From the NCBI GenBank assembly GCA_964459325.1, contig CAYWKU010000006.1, forward strand, positions 62,001 to 126,000: a stretch of DNA of 64,000 bases, in the 5' to 3' direction. The notes below the pieces were generated by a model. That model searched no databases. It was not told the origin of the DNA and saw only the letters and a program-made list of their open reading frames with translations. How positions within the stretch are numbered: position 1 is the first letter of the stretch; each line of letters begins with the position of its first letter. The translations under genes were made by a program, and so were the position numbers. The stretch is from CAYWKU01 sp964459325. GTDB lineage: Bacteria > RBG-13-61-14 > CAYWKU01. This document shows, piece by piece, positions 26,150 through 35,616 of this stretch.

Positions 26150-26168
26150 GGCCCCTTTTGAAGGGGCC
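26150..26168 (-). terminator. Hairpin terminator of the outer-membrane protein genes
   Basis: GGCCCCTT (26150-26157), loop TTG, AAGGGGCC (26161-26168). On the minus strand it is followed by a T-rich CTTTGTTATAT. It lies 58 bp past the stop of the barrel gene. Confidence 0.5.
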
Positions 26169-26225
26169 CAAAAAATTTTCAAGACATAAGAAGGGAAAAC
26201 TCCCTACGCAAAAACATGCCTTGAT

Positions 26226-27299
26226 TTATTCCAGCTCTATCTCCTCTTCTTCCGTCGGAGTGGGAACGGGTTTGCGGGAAGGCACGAACACGTCGAATAT
26301 GTCCTGCGGCCTCTTGGGCGTGGCCTCTCCAATTTTCGGCTCTTTCACAAACTCGGGAAAATGGTAGGTAAAACCGATCTTGGCCAGCCACTCCGGTTGG
26401 TCTTCAACGTTCTCGCGGAAGGTTGTACCGTAAGCAGCCTGAATGGTAAACCTGTCATTGTACGTATAGCTGATTTCGGGCGCTACCGCTATTACGTTGT
26501 TGTCATTCTCGTAATCGGGGTATTGGCGGGCCAGAAGCTCCGCTCCCACGAAAGTACGGTCGTAAACTTCATACTCCAGGCCGGCTGAGGCGTAAAGCAC
26601 TTCCGTGGCGTCGAAATCCGGTGCTTTGGGGTTGTTTTCGCCCGGCTGATTGTCGTACTCTTCAAAGTAAAGATAATCTTCGTAGCCCCATCCCATAGTG
26701 GCGTGAATGGCCATAGGCTCCAGAAACCACCTGTCTATACCGGGAACCGGGAAGTAATTGGTAAATGCGTCCCCTCGGAGGGTAAAGTTGAGCTCGCCGC
26801 CTCCGTTGACATCCTCGGAGGAGCTATCTTCCACAAAGCTCGGCGAATTCACCCAGAAGGTAGACGATATCCCCGCTCCGAAGCGGTCGACGTTGAGCAG
26901 GAGGAACCTCAGGTCTGCGCCTATCCTTCCTATGCCGTCATCCCTCATGTCGGATGTGAAAACGAAAGGAAGTTGAATACCCGCCTCCATAATTTCGTTT
27001 ATGCCGTAGTTAAAAGTGAGAGTCATCCACGCTGCCTTATCACGGGGGTCTTCTACGAACTCGGGACTGTTAGTCCCCACCCTTTCCGGATATAACGGCA
27101 ACATTTCGTCAAAAGCCATGTACTCGCCGAAAAGGGAGGCGTTCATCTCCTTGTAATCAAGCTGCTCCCCGGTTCTCATGAACATCATGCCGGCGCCGCC
27201 TACCTGGCTGGCGCGGTGCACGGTTCGAATTTCGGCCGCTGCGGGCATGGATAGTATGAATACCGCCAAGACAGCCAATATGAAACCGAATTTTTTCAT
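26226..27299 (-). CDS. Predicted outer-membrane beta-barrel protein
   Basis: 357 residues with a clear signal peptide (1-22, cleaved near AAA-EI). The mature part alternates aromatic/hydrophobic residues in many short strands (for example NVDRFGAGISSTFWVNSP, AWMTLTFNYGINEIMEAGI), as in outer-membrane barrels. C-terminus is an unusual acidic/Pro tail (VPSRKPVPTPTEEEEIELE) rather than a terminal Phe. Shares layout and phrases with the gene upstream (GGGELN versus GYGGELN; VDRFGAGI versus IDRYGLGI), so the two are paralogues. Role unknown. Confidence 0.7.
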   Translation of the reverse strand: MKKFGFILAVLAVFILSMPAAAEIRTVHRASQVGGAGMMFMRTGEQLDYKEMNASLFGEYMAFDEMLPLYPERVGTNSPEFVEDPRDKAAWMTLTFNYGINEIMEAGIQLPFVFTSDMRDDGIGRIGADLRFLLLNVDRFGAGISSTFWVNSPSFVEDSSSEDVNGGGELNFTLRGDAFTNYFPVPGIDRWFLEPMAIHATMGWGYEDYLYFEEYDNQPGENNPKAPDFDATEVLYASAGLEYEVYDRTFVGAELLARQYPDYENDNNVIAVAPEISYTYNDRFTIQAAYGTTFRENVEDQPEWLAKIGFTYHFPEFVKEPKIGEATPKRPQDIFDVFVPSRKPVPTPTEEEEIELE

Positions 27300-27326
27300 C
27301 TCTTAACCTCCAGCGGCGGCTATTGG

Positions 27327-28499
27327 TTAGAATACCAGGTCGGTGTGCCAGGTCAGCCCGCTCACCACTCCCCACTCCGGCGAAGTGCGGTTTTCGCTGC
27401 GAAGGAATCCGAAATTCCCGGCCACCGAGAAAGTTACTAGATTTTTATGCACTTGCTTTACGAATGGAATCTGCCGGAAGGTGTAGGTCATGAAGGGGGC
27501 GAACTGAAGGTTGTCGTCGCTGAACTCTATCATGCGATACCCCACCAGCTCGATTCCCATGGACATTCCCCGAACCGGCCTGTACTCGAGTGCGGCGCTG
27601 CCGGTGTAGTGGTCGGCGATCATGAAGGGGAACTTATTTTCAATTTCCTCCGGCTTCTTGGCGCCTTCCAACAACTCGCCGTAACTCCAATCGCCCCGAT
27701 AAACTTTACTGGGACTGTTTTTATAAGACTTGAAATCCCTTTCTTTGGCATCCATGTAAAAGCCCGCCAGGCCGGTGTCGAAATAATCCATGTATGCCCA
27801 TCCGAAGTTGGCGTGAACCCTGAACTTTTCGAGTATCTCGGCGATTGTTATCAGTTTCAGGCTCACGTTAAGCTCTCCGCCGTACCCCATGTGCCTGCTG
27901 GTGGTGTCTGCGTCCTTTTGCGGGCTGGGGAACCTTCCGAACAGGGTGGTGGTTATTCCCAACCCGTACCGGTCAATATCCATCATACGGAACTTGGCGT
28001 TGAGACCGCTCTGACCTATAGCCCTTTCGCGCATGTGAAGCTGCTCGGGGTCATCAGACTCATCCTGAAGGAAGAAGTTGATAAAGCCGCTCAGCTCTAT
28101 GTAGTGAGTAAGCCCGTAATCCAGGACAACGTTCAATTCGTGGTCTTCCTGCCGGGGGTCTTCCAGGCGGGAAAACTCGTGACCCACATTCCATCCCTGG
28201 AGCAGGTCATAGCTTTTGAAGTCGTAGTAGGCGCTTACACTCAGGTGCTTTCTCGGAAGCAGAACCGCCGTCCTGGTAAATACCAGGCCGGTGCCGCCCC
28301 ACAAGGAGGTGCGTTCATCCACCCTCAGGCGCTGAGCCTCCAGCACCCTAATCCTCTTTTCCGTTTCCGATTCCCGGGCAGTGGCCTCCTCGGTGGACGG
28401 CTGGGAAACGACTATTCCCGGAGTGGTTACCAGAAATAAGACGATAAAGAACAGAAAACAAACCATACCCCGGGGGGTTTTTAAAAAGATCGAGAGCAT
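27327..28499 (-). CDS. Predicted outer-membrane beta-barrel protein, paralogue of the next gene
   Basis: About 390 residues from the ATG at 28499, chosen for GGGGAGGGA directly upstream. Signal peptide with hydrophobic core about residues 10-30, short coiled stretch (ESETEKRIRVLEAQRLRV), then a strand-rich body typical of a porin-like barrel, ending in the aromatic TWHTDLVF, a good C-terminal barrel signal. It is 27 bp upstream of its paralogue, likely co-transcribed. Substrate or function unknown. Confidence 0.7.
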   Translation of the reverse strand: MLSIFLKTPRGMVCFLFFIVLFLVTTPGIVVSQPSTEEATARESETEKRIRVLEAQRLRVDERTSLWGGTGLVFTRTAVLLPRKHLSVSAYYDFKSYDLLQGWNVGHEFSRLEDPRQEDHELNVVLDYGLTHYIELSGFINFFLQDESDDPEQLHMRERAIGQSGLNAKFRMMDIDRYGLGITTTLFGRFPSPQKDADTTSRHMGYGGELNVSLKLITIAEILEKFRVHANFGWAYMDYFDTGLAGFYMDAKERDFKSYKNSPSKVYRGDWSYGELLEGAKKPEEIENKFPFMIADHYTGSAALEYRPVRGMSMGIELVGYRMIEFSDDNLQFAPFMTYTFRQIPFVKQVHKNLVTFSVAGNFGFLRSENRTSPEWGVVSGLTWHTDLVF

Positions 28500-28640
28500 C
28501 TTTCCCTCCCCTTTTCTTATGCACATTTACCGGACATGTTACACAATCAGCACTCATTTTAAACCTTTTACTCCGGTATGTCAACTGCAACGGCTATTAA
28601 ATTACAATTTGTGCAAATTTGGGGACAGGAAAATTTGGAA

Positions 28641-28667
28641 AATTTGGGGACACAATACGGGTTTTTG
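28641..28667 (+). repeat. Repeat copy A flanking the REP-type transposase
   Basis: Contains TGGGGACACAATACGGGTTT, preceded by a partial tandem copy of AAATTTGGGGACA at 28616-28628. It is inverted relative to copy B (29356-29386) and direct relative to copy C (30992-31020). Confidence 0.85.
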
Positions 28668-28699
28668 CAAGTGAACAGGTTTTATGCTATGACTTTATC

Positions 28700-29359
28700 A
28701 TGCCTCGACTCGCGCGCGCAGTTGCTCCCGGCCTTCCTCACCACGTTACCCAGAGGGGTAATCGGCGGATGGAAACCTTCTTCCGCGACGAGGACTACGA
28801 AAAGTACATCGAGCTGATGAGCGAATGGTGCGGGAAGCTGGGGGTCGAGATATGGGCCTACTGCCTGATGCCGAATCACGTTCACCTGCTTGCCGTCCCG
28901 AACACGAAAGAAGCGCTCGCTGCGGCCATCGGCGAAGCTCACAAACGCTACACGCGACATGTCAACTTCCGGGAAGGCTGGCGCGGCTACCTGTGGCAAG
29001 GTCGTTTCGCTTCCTTCATCATGGATGAAGCGTATCTGGCTGCGGCAGTAAAGTACGTCGAGATGAACCCGGTTCGAGCGGGTTTGGCCAAGCACCCGTG
29101 GGATTACAAGTGGTCAAGCGCCAGGGCACACGTGAGTGGAGAAAATGACGGGTTGGCGAACGTCGGGCCGCTGATTGACTTTTTCGGAGACGGCGCTAAG
29201 TTTCTTGCAAAAGGACCGGGGGACAACGAGGTGGAATTGCTGAGGAGGCATACGCGCACGGGGAGACCGCTGGGGGATGACGGCTTCGTTAAGAAACTGG
29301 AAAAGAACCTGAAACGAACCCTCGCCCCTCGAAGGGGCGGTAGACCCCGAAAGGAATAA
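28700..29359 (+). mobile_element. REP-associated tyrosine transposase (RAYT, IS200/IS605-like Y1 family)
   Basis: 219 residues from the ATG at 28700 (MPRLARAVAPGLPHHV). The metal-binding His motif is NHVH in MPNHVHLLAV, and the catalytic tyrosine is in KYVEMNPVRAGL. These enzymes cut single-stranded DNA at REP-type hairpins. It sits exactly between inverted repeat copies A and B, which are presumably its recognition ends. Related enzymes are often domesticated. Full length and apparently intact. Confidence 0.92.
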
Positions 29360-29386
29360 AAACCCGTATTGTGTCCCCAGATTTTC
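29356..29386 (-). repeat. Repeat copy B (inverted)
   Basis: Reverse complement of the A and C copies: AAACCCGTATTGTGTCCCCA. It overlaps the last codons of the transposase and extends to GATTTTC. Confidence 0.85.
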
Positions 29387-29464
29387 AAAAGGGAGTCCTA
29401 GAGGGAATCTCCCTCTAGCGTGAAAAAATCTTCATAATATTCTACCTAAAAAAAACTTCAATTC

Positions 29465-29493
29465 TTGACAAGTCCGTTGGATTATGGTACTTA
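29465..29493 (+). promoter_or_regulatory. Possible promoter of the AT-rich lipoprotein gene
   Basis: TTGACA (29465-29470) with a 17-bp spacer to TACTTA (29488-29493), a weak -10. The gene has a strong AAGGAGG ribosome site at 29513-29519. Confidence 0.4.
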
Positions 29494-29526
29494 GGTAACT
29501 ATAACTTGGATTGAAGGAGGGACGAT

Positions 29527-30951
29527 ATGAACTCCGCAAGGTTGATGAAAATACCCTTTAAATCCCTTTTAAGCATCTGTGCTTGTGGCTTAATTACCTT
29601 CCCGATTACATTCTGCTCTTCAGGTGGAAGCTCTTCTGATGATACTAACGGAACAACAAATAAAAGACCTGTAGCTGAAGTTCAATTGGACAAAAACCAA
29701 GGATATGTTCCTCCTGATTTTAATGTAAATGCTGACATTTCTGGCTCTTATGATCCTGATGGAGAAATTGTTTCTTACAGGCTTGATTGTGATAGTAATA
29801 ATGGCCTTGATTATGAAAATTCAGGGGATAATTTAAATGATTTAATAACCTGTACTTATAAAACTGAAGGAAACAGGGAAATAACTTTAGAAGTTACAGA
29901 TAATAATAATGCTAAAGATACAGCCACCAGTAGCATAAATGTAGGTAGTGGAGCACCGCAAATTACTCTTGTTGATTATCCAACTTCTCCTCAAGAAACA
30001 AACAATCCTTTATTATATGAAGCTCAAGTAACAGATCCTAATAATAATTTAAGCAAAGTTGATTTTAGTGTTTCTGGAAATACTGTATCACCTTCACAAT
30101 CAGGAGATAATTATTTAATATCTTATCCTCCTGAAGATGGACAAATTTTAAATGTGGGTGTTTATGCTGTAGACACTACAAATTTAGTATCAACTAAAAG
30201 TTTCCCAGATATAACAGTTTATTTATCAGAACAAGATGGACAAGATGCTATTCTTAATAGTTTTCCTGATTTAAATACAGTGCCTTCTACAGTTGTAGAT
30301 GAAATTCATGATTTTTATAATCCATACCAAATAGATGTTGTTGCCCTTTTTAGACACCCAGACGAAGGTGTTAAAATTGATAAGGGTTTAAAGCATAAAG
30401 ATGCTGATTACTATACAACTCAATGCAAGGTTCCATTTGAATATTTTTCAATGGATAATACAGCAGATGGAGGAATGAATTCTTCAGAATTATCAGATTT
30501 AGAAAATGAATTAGCTGCTTATCCTTATTGTGGTAGTGCTAAATTAAGTGGTGAAGGTCCTTATAGATTTTTTAATTATGAAGAAAATGGAATGCCTCTT
30601 TCCAAATCTGACATTAATGCTGCTGTATCCTCGGTTTTATCTTATGAAGATGTTAATATTAATTATAGGCCTGTTGCTGATGCTATTGCTTGTGATTCAA
30701 GTTCTTTTTGTGGTGAGAATATACTTGTTGGAGGTGGAGAAACAGTTACATTAGATGGAACAAACAGTTATGATGTTGATGGACCATATACTTGTGAATG
30801 GGATGCAGGAGATGGAACTTATCCCCAACAATGTAAAGTGGATATTCTCTATGGAGAAGGTTGTTATTATGCTAAATTAAGAGTAAAAGATGACGAAAAT
30901 GCAGAAGATACAGATACAGTAAAGATAGATGTTGGTGGAAATTGTCCATAA
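29527..30951 (+). CDS. AT-rich lipoprotein with PKD-like domains, probable transferred gene
   Basis: 474 residues. Lipoprotein-type N-terminus with hydrophobic core and Cys in TFCSSGGSSS (about residue 30), then a Ser/Thr/Asn linker. Two PKD-like segments: about 45-140 (SGSYDPDGEIVSYRLDC) and about 390-470 (DGTNSYDVDGPYTCEWDAGDG). Several paired cysteines suggest disulfides. Base use is strikingly AT-rich (many TTA, AAT, GAT codons) against the GC-rich neighbours, so it was likely acquired recently. It lies exactly between repeat copies B and C. Adhesion or surface role is only a guess. Confidence 0.8.
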   Translation: MNSARLMKIPFKSLLSICACGLITFPITFCSSGGSSSDDTNGTTNKRPVAEVQLDKNQGYVPPDFNVNADISGSYDPDGEIVSYRLDCDSNNGLDYENSGDNLNDLITCTYKTEGNREITLEVTDNNNAKDTATSSINVGSGAPQITLVDYPTSPQETNNPLLYEAQVTDPNNNLSKVDFSVSGNTVSPSQSGDNYLISYPPEDGQILNVGVYAVDTTNLVSTKSFPDITVYLSEQDGQDAILNSFPDLNTVPSTVVDEIHDFYNPYQIDVVALFRHPDEGVKIDKGLKHKDADYYTTQCKVPFEYFSMDNTADGGMNSSELSDLENELAAYPYCGSAKLSGEGPYRFFNYEENGMPLSKSDINAAVSSVLSYEDVNINYRPVADAIACDSSSFCGENILVGGGETVTLDGTNSYDVDGPYTCEWDAGDGTYPQQCKVDILYGEGCYYAKLRVKDDENAEDTDTVKIDVGGNCP

Positions 30952-30991
30952 AAAACTTTTTAAATAACAAAATTATTAAATTTAAATAAGC

Positions 30992-31020
30992 AAAATCTGG
31001 GGACACAATACGGGTTTTTA
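30992..31020 (+). repeat. Repeat copy C
   Basis: TGGGGACACAATACGGGTTT again, with the same AAAATC prefix as the inverse of copy B. Together B and C form inverted ends around the AT-rich gene. Confidence 0.85.
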
Positions 31021-31061
31021 CGCAACCTTTTTCGTGTCCTTCCTTACAACTTATTGATTTT

Positions 31062-32315
31062 TCAGGCTTTTTTGATAAATCCCGCTATGCGCTCATCCAG
31101 GGCCTGCTGGTCTTTCGCGAAAGCCTCCAGGGCGCTGGTGGTAAGCAGGTCGTCCAGCGCCAGCGGGCGGCCCTTCCATTGGGAAAGGTCGGGTATTTTG
31201 CCCTTATCCCGGATAGTCTTGAGGTCGCCTTCGCTGTAATCTCCGAACAGGTCGTTCACCCCGTGGCTATGGGCGAATTCGACAAGCGCCTCCGGGGTCA
31301 TGCCGGCCACGTCCTCTTTACCTAGCGCTTCGGTCATCGATTTGAATGAATCCGGAACCTCCCACAGCACATTCACCGCGTCGTCACCGACTTCCACCTC
31401 GGGGTCGGTTTCCACCTGGGAGTTTATTTCGGAGGGCTCCACGTTCATCTCGCAAAATTTTTCTATGACCGCCGGTGGAATTGTGTGAACGTCCACGCCC
31501 GCCAGCGCCCCGACCTGGTCGGCCGAGCGCAAGCTGGCGGCTATTTGAAGGGTATCGGTGACCCCTTCCTTCCTTGCCTCGAGCACCTCGCGCTGGGAGG
31601 CCAGCGTGGCCTTTTCTCCAACGTTTTTGCCGTCGCCGAGGTTGTTTTCCACAACCACCTGGTTATCCCGCCCCAGAAAGACGTTCACAAAGGTGGGCCG
31701 GGATACGCGTGCAAGAAGATGATTCTGCCGGGCGCTGAAACCGAGGGTAAAATTTACCTTTATCCCCTCGTCCGAAAGTCGCCGGACGGCTATCGCCCCG
31801 GCAGGGGTAAGCGGAACCTTAATGTAGAAATTATCCGGGTCGAGCTTAAAGTAGCGCCTGGCAAACATCACCGTGGCGTCCGCGTCCCTCGATATGGCCG
31901 GGTGAAGCTCCACGCTGACTTTTGCCCCGAAAGTCGACACCAGCGAGCGGGCGATATGGGAATTGACGATGAAACCCACCTCGACCACCATGTCCTCCTC
32001 ATCGAGTGAAAGGCCGGACTGATGAAGCAAGTCTATGGAACGGTGGATGACGTCGTCGTATATCCCCTTCTGGATGACCTTGTTGATGAGGGTGTTGTTT
32101 GTGGTGAGGCCGGATAGCTCGGCGGTCCAGTTCCGGGAGGCTTCGTCCCGGTCTCCGGTATCCAGCCATAGCTCGCTTCCGGCGTCCTTGAGTGCTTTGA
32201 GGTCCTTCCGGGAAGGAAGTTCGCCCAATGGGCCGGGCAGTTCCGTTTCGGTAATGACCTTTTCCACCGCCCTGGCGACCGATTCATCCGCGTGCTTTTC
32301 CCATCTCGCATCCAT
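31062..32315 (-). CDS. tal: Transaldolase family protein
   Basis: About 417 residues from the ATG at 32315 (GAGG 8 bases upstream; a GTG three codons earlier is less well spaced). Transfers a dihydroxyacetone unit between sugar phosphates in the pentose phosphate pathway. TAELSGLTTNNTL near the N-terminus and the Schiff-base lysine in FYIKVPLTPAG (about 165) mark the family. The C-terminal part (about 290-417) is an extension beyond the short TalC/MipB type. It follows transketolase by about 55 bp, which supports the assignment. Confidence 0.88.
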   Translation of the reverse strand: MDARWEKHADESVARAVEKVITETELPGPLGELPSRKDLKALKDAGSELWLDTGDRDEASRNWTAELSGLTTNNTLINKVIQKGIYDDVIHRSIDLLHQSGLSLDEEDMVVEVGFIVNSHIARSLVSTFGAKVSVELHPAISRDADATVMFARRYFKLDPDNFYIKVPLTPAGAIAVRRLSDEGIKVNFTLGFSARQNHLLARVSRPTFVNVFLGRDNQVVVENNLGDGKNVGEKATLASQREVLEARKEGVTDTLQIAASLRSADQVGALAGVDVHTIPPAVIEKFCEMNVEPSEINSQVETDPEVEVGDDAVNVLWEVPDSFKSMTEALGKEDVAGMTPEALVEFAHSHGVNDLFGDYSEGDLKTIRDKGKIPDLSQWKGRPLALDDLLTTSALEAFAKDQQALDERIAGFIKKA

Positions 32316-32370
32316 TTTCGTCACCTCACGATTTAGAGGGATTTGAAAGCCGGATTATTCAAGTAGAAGT

Positions 32371-34467
32371 TTAAATCCCGCTCAATATCTCTTTATATTT
32401 TCTTACTTTTTCCGGAAGTTCCGAAAGCGACTTACGGGTCACGTCTGCGACATTGTCGGCGGTGAAACCGAACTTTTCCCCCATTACAGCCGACGGCGCG
32501 CTGGCTCCGAACCTGTCCACACCGATGCTTGCTCCGAACGGCTCGACGTAAGCCTTCCAGCAGTTGGTCCTTCCGGCTTCTACGCTTATGCGACACAAAA
32601 CCTCCGGTGGTACCACCGAGTTGCGGTAGTGCTCGGGCTGAGACTCGAACAACTCCAGGCTCGGCGCCGCCACCACCCGCACGCTCTTTCCCTCGGACTC
32701 CAGCTTCTTCGCCGCTTCCAGGGATACATGCACCTCGCTGCCGGAAGCTATAATCAATGCATCGGCAGATGGGCCCTTCTCCTTTTTAATCACGTAAGCC
32801 CCCCTGGTCAACCCTTCCGGCGGGGCCAGGTCGGTGCGGTCGAGGGTGGGAACTCCCTGCCGGGTCAGCAGTAGCGCGGTGGGGCCGTCCTTTCTTCTGA
32901 GCGCCTGCATCCACGCCACTTTCACCTCCTCGGCGTCTGAGGGCCTGAAAATGCGCAGGTTCGGGATTCCGCGCAGAGCCATTAACTGCTCGACCGGCTG
33001 GTGAGTCGGCCCGTCTTCGCCGAGATATATACTATCGTGGGTGAAGATATATATGACCCGTAGTCCCATCATTGCCGCCAGCCGGATGGAGGGGCGCATG
33101 TAATCGCTGAAGATAAGGAAGGTTCCGCCGTATGGTATAAGGCCTCCGTGGAGGACCATGCCATTCAGTATGCCCGCCATGGCATGTTCCCTTATCCCGA
33201 AATGAAGGTTTCTTGCGCAGAAATTATCCTTGTAGACCGATTCGGCGCCCTTAATAACCGTGTTGTTCGACGGCCCCAGGTCGGCGGAGCCGCCGATAAG
33301 CTGCGGCAGCGCCGCGGAAAGCTCCTGCAGTATTGCCCCCGAGGCTTTGCGGGTGGCAAGCTTATCCCCGGAGTTGAAGGCAGGCAGCCGCTTCTCCAGG
33401 TCGGCGGGGATATTTCCGTCCATTACGAAATCGAACAACTCGGCCTTGTCCGGGTTGTCGCGACGCCAGTTTTCGTATTTTTTCCGCCACCTTCGGGCTG
33501 CATTCTTCAACTTTTTCGCCCGCGAAGCGAAAAGTTCGGTCACCACTTTCGGCACGAAAAACTGTTCCTCCTGTGGCAGTCCGAGTTTTTCCTTGGCGAG
33601 CCTTACTTCATCCTCTCCGAGAGGGGCGCCGTGGGAGGATTCGCTGTTCTGCTTATTGGGGCTGCCGTAGGCGATGTGAGTCCGGGCAAGGATAAGGCTG
33701 GGCTTTTCTTTATTCCGCCTGGCTTTTTTGATGGCCTTTTCCACCTCGGCGCGATTGTGGCCGTCTATTTTCTGAACGTGCCATCCCAGCGCTTTGAACC
33801 TGCCGGCCACGTCTTCCGTGCAACACAATCCCGTGGAGCCTTCGATGGTTATATTGTTATCGTCGTAGAGGTAAACGAGCCTGCCGAGCCCCCAGTAACC
33901 GGCCAGGCCGGCGGCTTCGTTGGAAATTCCCTCCATAAGGTCGCCGTCGGAAACTATGGCATATACGTAATGGTCTATGGGCGACCATCCGTCGGATGCG
34001 AACATTTCCCGGAGCAGCCTTTCGGCAAGCGCCATTCCCACCCCGTTGGCAAAACCCTGCCCAAGCGGGCCGGTGGTGGTTTCTACGCCCGGAGCCAGCC
34101 CGTACTCGGGATGCCCGGCGGTGATGCTGCCCCATTGGCGGAACTGCTTTATCTGCTCCAGGGAAAGGTCGTATCCGCTCAAATGCAGGAGGGAATAGAG
34201 CAACATCGACCCGTGGCCCGCGCTCAGTACGAACCTGTCCCTGTTCACCCACTCGGGGTCCGCCGGGTTATGGCTGAGTAGCTTTATCCAAAGCACGTAA
34301 GCCATATCGGCGGCGCCCATGGGCATGCCGGGGTGGCCGGAATTGGCCTTCTGTACCGCGTCCATGGACAGGCCGCGAATTACGTTAACGGCCAGTTGGT
34401 CGAGTTCTTCTCCCTTTAACTGCGAGCCGAAGCTTTCAACGTCGGCGGGATTATTGCCGGGGGCCAT
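32371..34467 (-). CDS. tkt: Transketolase
   Basis: 698 residues, full length. TPP enzyme of the pentose phosphate/Calvin-type carbon shuffling. N-terminal KANSGHPGMPMG, the TPP-binding SDGDLMEGISNEAAGLAGYW with DDNNITIEG, and GIREHAMAGILNGM in the pyrimidine domain are diagnostic. The ATG follows GGAGGTGAAAGCCC. Transaldolase is downstream on the same strand, so the two non-oxidative pentose phosphate enzymes form an operon. Confidence 0.97.
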   Translation of the reverse strand: MAPGNNPADVESFGSQLKGEELDQLAVNVIRGLSMDAVQKANSGHPGMPMGAADMAYVLWIKLLSHNPADPEWVNRDRFVLSAGHGSMLLYSLLHLSGYDLSLEQIKQFRQWGSITAGHPEYGLAPGVETTTGPLGQGFANGVGMALAERLLREMFASDGWSPIDHYVYAIVSDGDLMEGISNEAAGLAGYWGLGRLVYLYDDNNITIEGSTGLCCTEDVAGRFKALGWHVQKIDGHNRAEVEKAIKKARRNKEKPSLILARTHIAYGSPNKQNSESSHGAPLGEDEVRLAKEKLGLPQEEQFFVPKVVTELFASRAKKLKNAARRWRKKYENWRRDNPDKAELFDFVMDGNIPADLEKRLPAFNSGDKLATRKASGAILQELSAALPQLIGGSADLGPSNNTVIKGAESVYKDNFCARNLHFGIREHAMAGILNGMVLHGGLIPYGGTFLIFSDYMRPSIRLAAMMGLRVIYIFTHDSIYLGEDGPTHQPVEQLMALRGIPNLRIFRPSDAEEVKVAWMQALRRKDGPTALLLTRQGVPTLDRTDLAPPEGLTRGAYVIKKEKGPSADALIIASGSEVHVSLEAAKKLESEGKSVRVVAAPSLELFESQPEHYRNSVVPPEVLCRISVEAGRTNCWKAYVEPFGASIGVDRFGASAPSAVMGEKFGFTADNVADVTRKSLSELPEKVRKYKEILSGI

Positions 34468-34676
34468 GGGCTTTCACCTCCATTCGAGGTTTGCGATTAT
34501 CAATTATTTAAAAAGAAAACTCAAGGGGGTAATTTTGACGAAGGATAGGTAAGCACAATCTGCTCCCGGCATCAAGGCGGGGATTGGATTTGATGAACAT
34601 CGACCGAGGTTGTAGACTTCTAAAGGCATAACAGAGTAGCCTTGGAGGAAGTGAAGGGAATAAAAATAATCCGATA

Positions 34677-35579
34677 ATGAATGCATTATCCGAAAACACT
34701 CAATCCTCAAAACCCGCGATAGCCATCGTCACTCCCAGCTACAACCAGGCCCGGTTCCTCGAAGCCACGATGATTTCGGTGCTTAACCAGGGCTACCCGC
34801 GCCTCGATTACATGGTGGTTGACGGAAACTCGAACGACGATAGCGCCGGGATTATCGAGAAGTACGCCGACCGCCTCAAATGGTGGGTCAGCGAACCGGA
34901 CTCCGGCCAGTATGACGCCATCAACAAGGGCTTCTCACACACCGACGCCGAAATAATGGGCTGGCTGAATTCCGACGACATGCACTTCCCGTGGACGTTG
35001 TCGGTGGTAGCGGAAATATTTTCAACCTTCCCGGAAGTCGAATGGATAACCAGCCAGTTTCCGCTGCTGGTCGATTCCGAAGGAAGAGTGGTAAAATGCA
35101 AGTATCGTCCCGGGTACACTCGCAAAGGCTTTTTCCGAGGAGAAAACCTTCCCGGCGGAAAATGGTACTCGACCGGCTGGTTGCAGCAGGAGTCCACATT
35201 CTGGAGACGCTCACTGTGGGAGCGGGCGGGCGGATATATAGACGCTTCCTTCAGCTCCGCGGGAGATTACGAGTTGTGGGCCAGGTTTTTTCAGAATGCC
35301 GGGCTTTACACGGCACAAACCCCGCTGGCCGCATTCCGGTCTCACGGAGAGCAGAAAACGGGACTTGCTCCCCGGGAGTATTTCGACGAGTGCGAACAAG
35401 TGATGCGGAAGTACTCAAACTGGCCGGGCGGCCCGTTGACAAGCTTCTCGCGGGCTAAGATAATTCCGCAAATCGTGAATCGCTCCAGGAGGCTGGCGCT
35501 GCTGTCGGGCATAGCTTCGAAGGTCAAAACCATCGTCTACGAACCGGAAAACGGAAAATGGCAAATCATAACAATATAA
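34677..35579 (+). CDS. Glycosyltransferase family 2
   Basis: 300 residues. GT-A fold nucleotide-sugar transferase: VTPSYNQARFLEATMISVLNQGYP, DGNSNDDS, and DxD-like NSDDMHFPW; acceptor domain with AGDYELWARFF. No membrane helices, so it acts at the cytosolic face. Followed 37 bp later by a paralogue (gene at 35617) with the same motifs; the pair probably arose by tandem duplication and adds sugars to a surface glycan. Confidence 0.93.
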   Translation: MNALSENTQSSKPAIAIVTPSYNQARFLEATMISVLNQGYPRLDYMVVDGNSNDDSAGIIEKYADRLKWWVSEPDSGQYDAINKGFSHTDAEIMGWLNSDDMHFPWTLSVVAEIFSTFPEVEWITSQFPLLVDSEGRVVKCKYRPGYTRKGFFRGENLPGGKWYSTGWLQQESTFWRRSLWERAGGYIDASFSSAGDYELWARFFQNAGLYTAQTPLAAFRSHGEQKTGLAPREYFDECEQVMRKYSNWPGGPLTSFSRAKIIPQIVNRSRRLALLSGIASKVKTIVYEPENGKWQIITI

Positions 35580-35616
35580 CATTGCGCAAAATTCATTTAA
35601 TATAAGTATAAAATCC

